Shown here: positions 1-4,800 of the stretch, piece by piece
Position numbering within the stretch: the first letter of the stretch is position 1
How the letters are laid out: each line of letters begins with the position of its first letter
DNA from: Limisphaerales bacterium
Lineage (GTDB): Bacteria; Verrucomicrobiota; Verrucomicrobiae; Limisphaerales; UBA11358
Assembly: GCA_003152145.1 (NCBI GenBank)
Contig: PLZL01000209.1
Span: forward strand, 1-7,368
Direction: 5' to 3'
Length of the DNA: 7,368 nt
Notes under the pieces: generated by a model
What the model saw: only the letters and a program-made list of their open reading frames with translations
Told to the model about the DNA's origin: nothing
Databases searched by the model: none
Made by a program: the position numbers and the translations under genes

Positions 1-243
1 GAACACGGTTCGGCGGCAATACTCGGCCAGCAACTTGCTTTTGCTAAAGACCAGTTTTCGGCGTTGGAACGTTAGGTAGCTGATTTTCAAGCGAAGGCAG
101 CCAAGCTTGAAGCGCAACTTGAGATTGAGCGCGCGAATCACAATGAGATAAAACAGGAGTTGCAACGGCTCAAGGAGGAACACGCGGAGGAAGTTCGTAT
201 TCATATTCATGGTGAATTCGTGCTGTTGAGATACCTCTCTTGA
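1..243 (+). pseudogene. Broken coiled-coil protein gene, 5' end outside window, in-frame stop at 73-75
   Basis: Frame 1 is open from the left edge and reads as a heptad-rich, charged coiled coil: 24 residues (with GQQLAFAKDQFSALER at the end), a TAG at 73-75, then about 55 more residues of the same character (QAKAAKLEAQLEIERANH, LQRLKEEHAEEVRIH) to TGA at 241-243. Coding character continuing across the TAG shows a recent nonsense mutation rather than a natural end. From memory, proteins with the AILG-QLAFAKDQ...LKEEHAEEVRIH pattern occur in many bacteria and often continue past an EF-R-G stretch into a cysteine-rich zinc-ribbon tail. Here the similarity stops at about base 217 (IHGEFV) and no cysteines follow, so the 3' end also seems lost. 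Function unknown. Alternative: readthrough or a sequencing error at the TAG. Confidence 0.6.
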
Positions 244-1205
244 AGGCCGATTATGAGTTTTAGACTCCTATCAATGGTTGAATGGGCTTCTTCAATCGGT
301 CTGACTGGATTATCAATTAGCCCGCGTTTTGGGTGGTAAAGGGACGTGGATAAGCGGTTTGGGTCGGGGCAATTCGGGTCAACATTCAAATATCCACCGG
401 CACAACCTATTGTTAATGTGCGCCTATTCGCGGAATCTCTGGACTGGATAGTGACTTTGAAATCCCAGTTGGTGTTTATTTTGAACCTGATTTCCGCCAC
501 GTTTGTCGGCCCCGCATTAAAATCCACTTCCTGCGGGATGCAGCTAATTAAATCTGCGGAAGGTGAAAAAGTTAAAATTTGGTCGTCCAAGTTTGATGCT
601 GTTGGGCGCAGCAGGTTGGCAAATGTTGTTATCGTATAACAATAATACGGGAAATCCTTTTCCCATAATAATTTCGCTGCATTCTTGGTTTCCTCCTCTT
701 TGGCTCTTTGTTGGGCATCTAAATTATCCAAAACGGCACTTGCTGAATTTGTGTCTGCGGCATCTAATGTATCAAATGGTTTGAACTGCGGCGGGATAGT
801 TTTTTCTGGTGAAATAGTGGCAACTGCTGGCTGTTGTGGCGTCGGTTCCGACTTTATTGCGGGTCGCGTATCGAAATGAATTGGGGTTGAATTTGTCTTT
901 GCGGTGACTTTAAGCGTTGGGCTTGGATTCGCTTCAATTGCCGTCTTATATTCGAGAAATGGAGCAACAAAAACAGCGGCAATCAGGAATGACCCTAAAA
1001 ATAAGATGAACGCCCACTTCATCACAATTTCCTCCCATTTCTTCCATAATTTTTTCCAGTTGAATTTCTTGAAAAGAAATTTGAGGAAGAAAAGGCCGGC
1101 GGAAGTAAGGAGGCAAAATTCAACGATTGCGCCAAAAATTCCGTCGCCGATATGCCACCCCGTAACAATGCAACCGCCCCAGAATTTGAGAAATTCCCAG
1201 AACAT
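207..1205 (-). CDS. Hypothetical membrane protein, two N-terminal helices and a long extracytoplasmic domain
   Basis: 332 residues, family not recognised. Visible layout: hydrophobic helix about residues 22-45, a basic Trp/Lys-rich linker (KKFNWKKLWKKWEE, 46-59), a second helix about 63-84, a Pro/Thr/Ser-rich low-complexity linker about 92-145, a charged helix about 160-182 (NLDAQQRAKEEETKNAAKLL), then a globular C-terminal half with Cys189, 222, 268 and 279. The basic linker suggests it is cytoplasmic and the C-terminal domain external, by the positive-inside rule. Start: ATG at 1205 has only a weak AGGG 13 nt upstream, whereas the internal ATG at 1022 (residue 62) has GGGAGG 8 nt upstream and would give a 271-residue single-anchor protein. 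The last residues (about ERYLNSTNSP) read into the broken coiled-coil gene, so the original C-terminus was probably altered by a rearrangement. No partner gene is visible. Confidence 0.7.
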   Translation of the reverse strand: MFWEFLKFWGGCIVTGWHIGDGIFGAIVEFCLLTSAGLFFLKFLFKKFNWKKLWKKWEEIVMKWAFILFLGSFLIAAVFVAPFLEYKTAIEANPSPTLKVTAKTNSTPIHFDTRPAIKSEPTPQQPAVATISPEKTIPPQFKPFDTLDAADTNSASAVLDNLDAQQRAKEEETKNAAKLLWEKDFPYYCYTITTFANLLRPTASNLDDQILTFSPSADLISCIPQEVDFNAGPTNVAEIRFKINTNWDFKVTIQSRDSANRRTLTIGCAGGYLNVDPNCPDPNRLSTSLYHPKRGLIDNPVRPIEEAHSTIDRSLKLIIGLQERYLNSTNSP

Positions 1206-1445
1206 ACAAACAGAGCATCCCTAAATTTCCGCAAATCGTCTAGCCAGTTATTTTTGAGGAAAATTGGGGACACGGCAGGCTGAAGCCGTAAAACGGCGTT
1301 TTTGGCCGCATTTTCATTTGTTTTCCCAATAAATCTGCGTTTGGCAAATACATAATCCCGTTGGCCCGGTGGTGCTACATCAGTCTGGTGTCAAGAGGAG
1401 ATTTTATTGGCCTTTTTTCATTGATGATTTAATCTCTTTTCCCCG

Positions 1446-1748
1446 ATGTCACCCGAAGAACTTGAAGCCAAGATTTTAGAGCTTTCAACGCTTACGCAAG
1501 TTCACACCGAACTGTTGTTGTCCTTGGTCAATCAATCACTCGAAACCAACGCGCAGTTGGAAGCGGCTTTGGCAGCACAGCGGGAAATCTTGTTCAAAAT
1601 GGGAATCAGCAAGGAAGAAACAGCTAAACGGCAGTCGTTCGCGCATAATGCCGCGCTTGTTGTTGCTTACGAAAAGCTGAAACCGCTTTTTGAAAAGATT
1701 GGTCAAACTCCCGGCGCAAGCGACGAGCCACCCCCGTATCGTAATTGA
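1446..1748 (+). CDS. Small hypothetical coiled-coil protein
   Basis: 100 residues, not recognised. Residues 1-55 are leucine- and glutamate-rich with heptad-like spacing and predict a helix or coiled coil. Residues 56-86 form a second charged helix (EETAKRQSFAHNAALVVAYE) and the end is Pro-rich (PPPYRN). There is no signal peptide, membrane helix or cysteine. No Shine-Dalgarno sequence lies next to ATG 1446; the only purine-rich run (GAGGAGA, about 1394-1400) is far upstream. A short hairpin at 1752-1770 directly follows the stop. It stands alone between the membrane protein gene and the insertion sequence. A 56-residue antisense ORF (1624-1794, minus) overlaps its 3' half and also reads protein-like, which lowers confidence. 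Confidence 0.5.
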   Translation: MSPEELEAKILELSTLTQVHTELLLSLVNQSLETNAQLEAALAAQREILFKMGISKEETAKRQSFAHNAALVVAYEKLKPLFEKIGQTPGASDEPPPYRN

Positions 1749-1751
1749 GCG

Positions 1752-1770
1752 GTTGCCAGCCTTCGGCAAC
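1752..1770 (+). terminator. Possible weak terminator hairpin after the small coiled-coil gene
   Basis: GTTGCC (1752-1757) and GGCAAC (1765-1770) form a perfect 6-bp stem with a 7-nt loop, four bases after the TGA at 1746-1748. The following bases are T-rich but interrupted, so termination would be weak. Confidence 0.35.
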
Positions 1771-1797
1771 TTTCACTTTGATTGGTTTTGCCATACC

Positions 1798-1810
1798 GAC
1801 ACTTTACAAC
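1798..1810 (+). repeat. Left terminal inverted repeat of the IS
   Basis: GACACTTTACAAC, matching the inverted copy at 2791-2803 at 10 of 13 positions. The six outermost bases are identical. Confidence 0.55.
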
Positions 1811-1824
1811 ACTCGCCGCGCTTT

Positions 1825-2772
1825 TCAATCCCATTCAAGCATTTCCTCAAATGTCCAAACTTTGTTGGTCAGGCCGGCGGCCATTGCTGGTGTTTTTCCG
1901 TGCGCTCTGTGGATTTTTACAAAGTTGTAGGCGAACACGAACAGATTGACGGAGTGCCGCAAGTATTCAATTTTCTTGCTGAATCCAAGAGTCAAACGGG
2001 TAAAGCGGCGGTTGAACAGCCGATTGGTCAGGTTCGCGCGCTCGACAAAGCTGGTGCTGATGCGGGCTTTGTCCGGTGTGCCACGGCGCACGACAACACG
2101 CGTGCCAACGCAATAGCTGGCTGAATAGCGGCGTTCGCCCGATTGGGCATCCGCTGGATTGCGGTAGAGCTTGATGAGTTGCGCGAAATCAATGTCCTTG
2201 CCCAGTGTGCGCGGGGCGCAAGTTTTGTAAGCCTCGTAACCGTCGGTGGTCAGTTGGAAGTGTTCGGGGATGCGGCTCCGCAAATCCTTCAAAAAGGTTT
2301 CTGTCTGGATTGGTGATCGCCTGCCCAAGACGTGCGAGATGATGAGCTTGCTGCCTGAATCAATGGCCAGAAACAGGAATTGATCGCCGCGAAATGGGTC
2401 GTTGTGCGTGTTGTTCGCTTCCTTGCATCCGACAAAGCACCATGTTTCATCCGCTTGGACGGATTCAGGACGGACATTGCGGATGGTTGAATCCATAAAC
2501 CGCTCGGCCTTGCTGCCAGCCCGCGCCAGCACATTCAAAACGGTTTGCTGGTGCAATCCGGTCAGGCGGGAAACAGCACGAATGCCGCAACCCTCGGCGA
2601 GCAAATTCAGGACTTGAATCGCCTGTTTGAAATCCACCCGCAAATTGTCCAGCGGTTGCTTGTCTGAAAATGACGTGCCGCATTTCAGGCACTCGAAACG
2701 CTGGACGTTGAAGTTTTTGTTGCGGTAAAACCCGCGCCGTTTGGCAATTCCATTGCAGCATACACAGTTCAC
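1825..2772 (-). CDS. IS1-type DDE transposase with N-terminal zinc knuckle
   Basis: Catalyses cut or copy and insertion of the surrounding element. Numbered from the first possible codon (TTG 2790), the 321-residue ORF shows C9-x2-C12 and C34-x2-C37 zinc knuckles, a helix-turn-helix at about 64-92 (GIRAVSRLTGLHQQTVLNVL), then an IS1-like DDE core: D114 in QADETWCFVGCK, D183 in LTTDGYEAY and E250 in SFVERANLTNRLFNRRFTRL, followed by LGFSKK and AYNFVKIHRAHGKTPAMAAGL. All three acidic residues are present and the frame is uninterrupted, so it could be active. The start given is GTG 2772 (residue 7, MNCVCCNG), preceded by GGAAAGAG with 4 nt spacing. TTG 2790 directly follows an in-frame stop and is the alternative. 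Family-level assignment is firm; subgroup (ISMhu11-like) is a guess. Confidence 0.88.
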   Translation of the reverse strand: MNCVCCNGIAKRRGFYRNKNFNVQRFECLKCGTSFSDKQPLDNLRVDFKQAIQVLNLLAEGCGIRAVSRLTGLHQQTVLNVLARAGSKAERFMDSTIRNVRPESVQADETWCFVGCKEANNTHNDPFRGDQFLFLAIDSGSKLIISHVLGRRSPIQTETFLKDLRSRIPEHFQLTTDGYEAYKTCAPRTLGKDIDFAQLIKLYRNPADAQSGERRYSASYCVGTRVVVRRGTPDKARISTSFVERANLTNRLFNRRFTRLTLGFSKKIEYLRHSVNLFVFAYNFVKIHRAHGKTPAMAAGLTNKVWTFEEMLEWD

Positions 2773-2800
2773 TTGACTCTTTCCGGCCAAGTCTTACAGT
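2773..2800 (+). promoter_or_regulatory. Possible outward-facing promoter at the right end of the IS
   Basis: TTGACT (2773-2778, 5 of 6 to the sigma-70 -35 consensus) is separated by 16 nt from TACAGT (2795-2800, 4 of 6 to the -10). It points out of the element and would start transcription near 2807, just ahead of the two hairpins ending in a terminator. A match of this quality can arise by chance. Confidence 0.3.
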
Positions 2801-2803
2801 GTC
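2791..2803 (-). repeat. Right terminal inverted repeat of the IS
   Basis: Read on the minus strand this is GACACTGTAAGAC, pairing with the left end at 1798-1810. It lies immediately upstream of the transposase and overlaps the -10 of the possible outward promoter. Confidence 0.55.
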
Positions 2804-2826
2804 TTTGAATCGGCAAGATTCCACTG

Positions 2827-2842
2827 AAAGGCTTCGGCCTTT
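2827..2842 (+). other. TTCG-capped hairpin
   Basis: AAAGGC (2827-2832), TTCG loop, GCCTTT (2837-2842): a perfect 6-bp stem with the stable UUCG tetraloop in RNA from the plus strand. It lies seven bases before the larger terminator hairpin, so the two are probably part of one structured transcript end or repeat. Confidence 0.5.
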
Positions 2843-2849
2843 TGGTTGC

Positions 2850-2888
2850 GCCCTGTCAGCGTTTGCGCGCTGGCAGGGCTTTTGTTTT
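2850..2888 (+). terminator. Strong rho-independent terminator facing rightward
   Basis: GCCCTGTCAGCG (2850-2861) and CGCTGGCAGGGC (2868-2879) form a 12-bp stem with one G-U pair and a 6-nt loop, followed by TTTTGTTTTA. The T tract exists only for plus-strand transcripts; on the minus strand the stem is followed by GCAACC. No plus-strand gene lies directly upstream, so it would end IS-derived or antisense transcription, or a small RNA, before the minus-strand gene at 2887-3036. Confidence 0.7.
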
Positions 2889-3036
2889 ATCGTTTCACTT
2901 TGCGCGGCTTGCCTTTCGGCCATCCGCCCTTTTTTGCATTTTCACGGGCTGCGAGCGTCTTGGCTTCCGAAGTGGCCTTGCCACCCGTGCGGCCAATCTC
3001 CGCAAAATACCCGCGAATCTGCTGGTTCATTTTCAT
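2887..3036 (-). CDS. Small basic GGK-type protein, function unknown
   Basis: 49 residues from ATG 3036 (second ATG at 3030). The protein reads MKMNQQIRGYFAEIGRTGGK, then ATSEAKTLAARENAKKGG, then a very basic tail WPKGKPRKVKR. Short proteins of the form YF.-.G..GGKA..EAKT.AAREN.KKGG.P are widespread in bacteria and to my knowledge uncharacterised. Nucleic-acid binding through the Lys/Arg tail is only an inference from charge. The minus frame stays open up to 3285, but upstream of 3036 the codons turn AT-rich and cross several hairpins, so I chose the ATG where coding character begins. There is no clear Shine-Dalgarno sequence. Its stop is followed at once by the hairpin at 2850-2879. No toxin partner is visible beside it. 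Confidence 0.6.
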   Translation of the reverse strand: MKMNQQIRGYFAEIGRTGGKATSEAKTLAARENAKKGGWPKGKPRKVKR

Positions 3037-3087
3037 AACGGCAACAATATAACCAAGCTGCTTGGCTATTTCAAGGAAAATCTTTAG

Positions 3088-3226
3088 GAATTTTCGTTTG
3101 GAAAATTCTCTTGCAATCAGGCGGGAACGGTGGGACTGTAATCCCATCGTAGCGCAACCTCGGTTGTGCCTGTCGGCGGATGAAACGAACTTCGTAAGGG
3201 CAAGTTTCATCCGCCGTTTTGTTTTG
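3088..3226 (+). other. Cluster of four consecutive hairpins ending in a T tract; possible small RNA or palindromic repeat
   Basis: In order on the plus strand: GAATTTTC/GAAAATTC (3088-3095, 3101-3108, 5-nt loop); TGGGA/TCCCA (3131-3135, 3142-3146); GCGCAAC/GTTGTGC (3152-3158, 3163-3169, tetraloop, one G-U); and a perfect 13-bp stem, 3174-3186 with 3204-3216 (CGGCGGATGAAAC and its complement), with a 17-nt loop followed by TTTTGTTTTG. The last stem is a convincing plus-strand terminator, and the others make the stretch look like a structured transcript. I found no good promoter. It could equally be a copy of a dispersed palindromic repeat. Confidence 0.4.
3174..3226 (+). terminator. Rho-independent terminator with a perfect 13-bp stem
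   Basis: Stem 3174-3186 / 3204-3216, then a T-rich tail at 3217-3226 (TTTTGTTTTG). The tail matches that of the terminator at 2850-2888. No plus-strand gene is recognisable upstream. Confidence 0.6.
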
Positions 3227-3402
3227 TGGGCGACTGGTTGCGGCGTCACCAGCCCCCGCGAACTAATAATTTCATAAAAAATCACCGCCGGTCAGCCTTC
3301 AAAATCCTGTTACGGGTCAGGCGCGCAGCCTTTCAGTCAGCGCAGGCATCGGCGGTTAAATTGATTGTTCATCTCGCCCGTAATGATTGAGGTTTTGTGC
3401 CT
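3227..3402. other. Non-coding stretch with a nested inverted-repeat structure
   Basis: Together with the hairpin cluster to its left and bases 3446-3522 to its right, this makes about 490 bp without a convincing gene. ACCGCCG (3284-3290) and CGGCGGT (3350-3356) form an outer 7-bp stem enclosing about 59 nt, with smaller helices inside (CCTG/CAGG at 3306-3309/3318-3321; GCC/GGC further right). On the minus strand the closing stem is followed by GATTTTTTATG, giving a terminator-like or leader-like arrangement upstream of the 2887-3036 gene. It matches no riboswitch class I know. A nine-codon ORF (MKLLVRGGW) starts right after the T tract on the minus strand; I give it no weight. Confidence 0.3.
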
Positions 3403-3445
3403 CAAAAACAAAAAAGACACTCCCGGCGTTTTGCCGGGAATGTCT
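3403..3445 (-). terminator. Rho-independent terminator of the secreted-protein gene
   Basis: Bases 3415-3427 and 3433-3445 form a 13-bp stem with one G-U pair on the minus strand (AGACATTCCCGGC, loop AAAAC, then its partner). On the minus strand it is followed by TTTTTTGTTTTT (3414-3403). It lies about 78 nt downstream of the stop of the minus-strand gene 3523-4134, which it very likely terminates. Confidence 0.8.
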
Positions 3446-3522
3446 TGTCTAAAAAGAACTGGGGGAAATCTATTTCACTTGTGGAAATTGTCAACCGATT
3501 TTCTTCAAGAAACGCGCAATGC

Positions 3523-4134
3523 TTAATTAGCGGCTCCGCGAACTCGGAAAAACCTGTTTGTTCCGGCTGATGCGCCGTAAGTTCCGGGGCTTGCGGCAGT
3601 CCAGTTCACCAAATCAGGGCTTGATTCTAAAATGATTTGGACGCTTCCCGTGGCGCTTGCGGGGATCACGATTGCATCGGCTGGAATATAATTGGAAACG
3701 GTTGCTGTGGATTGATTAACTTGATTGGTTGAGATTGTGCATAGCGCATTGTCTTGACCCGTCACGACCCCGTAGTTCTGAATGATTTCTACTGCTGCCA
3801 ATGTAATCGTGGCTGGGCCAATTATGTATGCACCGCTTCCTTCAACAACACTTGCTGGGCTTTGAAAACTCAAACCGTTGACTTGAATTGTCAAATATCC
3901 GGTTCCAGTGGCGGTGCTGGTGCTGCTATAACCCGCTGTCGCATAATCGGTCGCATACAGAATTTTCGCAGTCACATTTGTTGGAATCACAATTTGAGTG
4001 CTGTTTGATTGTGTAGTCGTGCCATATCCAACCGCAGAACTGGTTGCCGTCGCGCTTGCTGTAAGTGTAACGATGCCAGCGTGAAGTCGGCTTGATAAAA
4101 CAACAAAGCACATCCAAAAGGTGAGCATTTTCAT
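3523..4134 (-). CDS. Secreted protein with Verrucomicrobiota-type C-terminal motif
   Basis: 203 residues from ATG 4134. A GTG two codons earlier (4140) and an ATG at 4128 are alternatives; none has a strong ribosome binding site. Residues 1-19 are a signal peptide: MKM, hydrophobic core LTFWMCFVVLSS, then RLHA with likely cleavage before GIV. The mature part is rich in Ser, Thr, Ala, Gly and short beta-type repeats, typical of an exported beta-sheet protein. The last 40 residues carry the motif VQIILESSPDLVNW ... GTNRFFRVRG. From memory, an SSTDLVNW...FFR ending is very common on exported proteins of Verrucomicrobiota and may be a small beta domain or sorting tail. No enzyme motif is seen. 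It is monocistronic, with its own terminator at 3403-3445. Confidence 0.75.
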   Translation of the reverse strand: MKMLTFWMCFVVLSSRLHAGIVTLTASATATSSAVGYGTTTQSNSTQIVIPTNVTAKILYATDYATAGYSSTSTATGTGYLTIQVNGLSFQSPASVVEGSGAYIIGPATITLAAVEIIQNYGVVTGQDNALCTISTNQVNQSTATVSNYIPADAIVIPASATGSVQIILESSPDLVNWTAASPGTYGASAGTNRFFRVRGAAN

Positions 4135-4206
4135 AATCACCCAATTATTAAGACCGGCGAGGAATTTTGTCTAGTGCAATCGTGCCAGATTTGGCATTGT
4201 TAAGAT

Positions 4207-4488
4207 ATGGCCAGCGAGCAGAAGAATTTTACTCCAAATATAAAGCCGCCGCCCGCGCCGCCGCCGGTTCACCAACTTTCAAACGAGGAGCTTGAAAAGA
4301 GGAGCAGGAAAGGCTGGAATCCAGAAGTTGCAGACGAAGTTCAAAGGCGGCAGTTGAAGGATTTGTGGGGAGCGGTTGACCAGTTGAAACATCCCCGCCG
4401 GATTGAGTGGTGGATTTTGGCTGCGGGCTGGATTGCTGCAATTGCTGGCGTGGCTGCTGTTGCGCTTGCGCTTTTTCTAAAGCCTTGA
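4207..4488 (+). CDS. Small single-pass membrane protein with cytoplasmic Pro-rich N-terminus
   Basis: 93 residues, not recognised. A Pro-rich N-terminus (IKPPPAPPPVH, 12-22) is followed by a charged amphipathic region about 25-62 (NEELEKRSRKGWNPEVADEV, then QRRQLKDLWGAVDQL), a basic and Trp-rich membrane border (HPRRIEWW) and a C-terminal helix of about 22 residues ending in LKP, so the N-terminus is probably cytoplasmic (tail-anchored). The upstream ribosome site is weak. It is divergent from the secreted-protein gene. A minus-strand ORF (4229-4591) covers almost all of it in antisense and is the main reason for doubt. I prefer this one because its whole length reads as a coherent protein. 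Confidence 0.5.
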   Translation: MASEQKNFTPNIKPPPAPPPVHQLSNEELEKRSRKGWNPEVADEVQRRQLKDLWGAVDQLKHPRRIEWWILAAGWIAAIAGVAAVALALFLKP

Positions 4489-4591
4489 CACGAAATATCA
4501 GGACAATGACAGCAATCGCGGTGCAAAAAATCCCCACAAATGCCAGCATGAAAGCGGCATTTTCAAATGATTCGCGGTTCTTGGCAAACAT
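4229..4591 (-). CDS. Alternative small membrane ORF antisense to 4207-4488
   Basis: 120 residues. The first 35 lie outside the opposing ORF and read like a real N-anchored protein: MFAKNRESFENAAFMLAF, a continuing hydrophobic helix to about residue 34, then KALEKAQAQQQPRQQLQQSS. The rest lies opposite 4207-4488 and is low-complexity (Gln, Ser, Pro, Ala) as expected of a shadow. Either this gene is real and the plus ORF is not, or the reverse, or the two are convergent with a 260-bp overlap, which would be unusual. Function unknown. Confidence 0.35.
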   Translation of the reverse strand: MFAKNRESFENAAFMLAFVGIFCTAIAVIVLIFRVKALEKAQAQQQPRQQLQQSSPQPKSTTQSGGDVSTGQPLPTNPSTAAFELRLQLLDSSLSCSSFQAPRLKVGEPAAARAAALYLE

Positions 4592-4766
4592 TCGCTGGAA
4601 ATGCCCGTCTTCATTGACGAATCAGAAAAGGCCTAAAATCAGCACCAATCTGATAGAGCATGACCGTTGGCCCTTGTCCCCACAACTGGTGACATGACGA
4701 TTTCCGGGCTTGGTGTATTATATCGGCAGTGGTGTTGAGCAGTTCTCAAGTGTTTAGTGTGTAAGA

Positions 4767-4800
4767 AAAGGCCGGACCCGGTGTCCGGCCTTTATCTTTT
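4767..4800. terminator. Perfect 11-bp hairpin, probably a two-way terminator
   Basis: AAAGGCCGGAC (4767-4777) pairs perfectly with GTCCGGCCTTT (4783-4793) around a 5-nt loop. Rightward it is followed by ATCTTTTTT; leftward by TTTTC. It starts 8 nt past the stop of the minus-strand gene 4801-5346 and should end that transcript, and it would also block plus-strand transcription arriving from the left. It sits near the boundary between the AT-richer and GC-rich halves. Confidence 0.75.

Larger units (their letters stand above)
1798..2803 (-). mobile_element. IS1-like insertion sequence, about 1.0 kb, apparently complete
   Basis: The element is bounded by 13-bp imperfect inverted repeats in the correct orientation: GACACTTTACAAC at 1798-1810 and, on the minus strand, GACACTGTAAGAC at 2803-2791, with 10 of 13 identical and a perfect outer GACACT. 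They sit tightly around a single full-length transposase: its stop is 14 nt from the left repeat and its first possible codon abuts the right repeat. This compact layout fits single-ORF IS1-type elements. I see no direct duplication beside the ends (left ...CCATACC, right TTTGAATC), so target duplication is absent, decayed, or the ends are slightly misplaced. Confidence 0.7.

Noticed and set aside
1690..2124. 144-residue plus-strand ORF across the IS left end
   Set aside because: Mostly antisense to the transposase and crosses the inverted repeat; no recognisable domain.
2465..2923. 152-residue minus-strand ORF across the IS right end
   Set aside because: It is out of frame with the transposase and has no coherent protein features.
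3037..3285. N-terminal extension of the small GGK gene to 3285
   Set aside because: The frame is open but spans several hairpins and AT-rich codons; coding character starts at about 3036.
3227..3402. Integron cassette array with attC sites
   Set aside because: Small orphan genes with inverted repeats suggested it, but no paired GTTRRRY / RYYYAAC cores with suitable spacing were found.
4689..4800. Small RNA between a GTGACA/TATTAT promoter and the 4767 hairpin
   Set aside because: The two boxes are 21 nt apart, too far for a sigma-70 promoter, and no other support exists.
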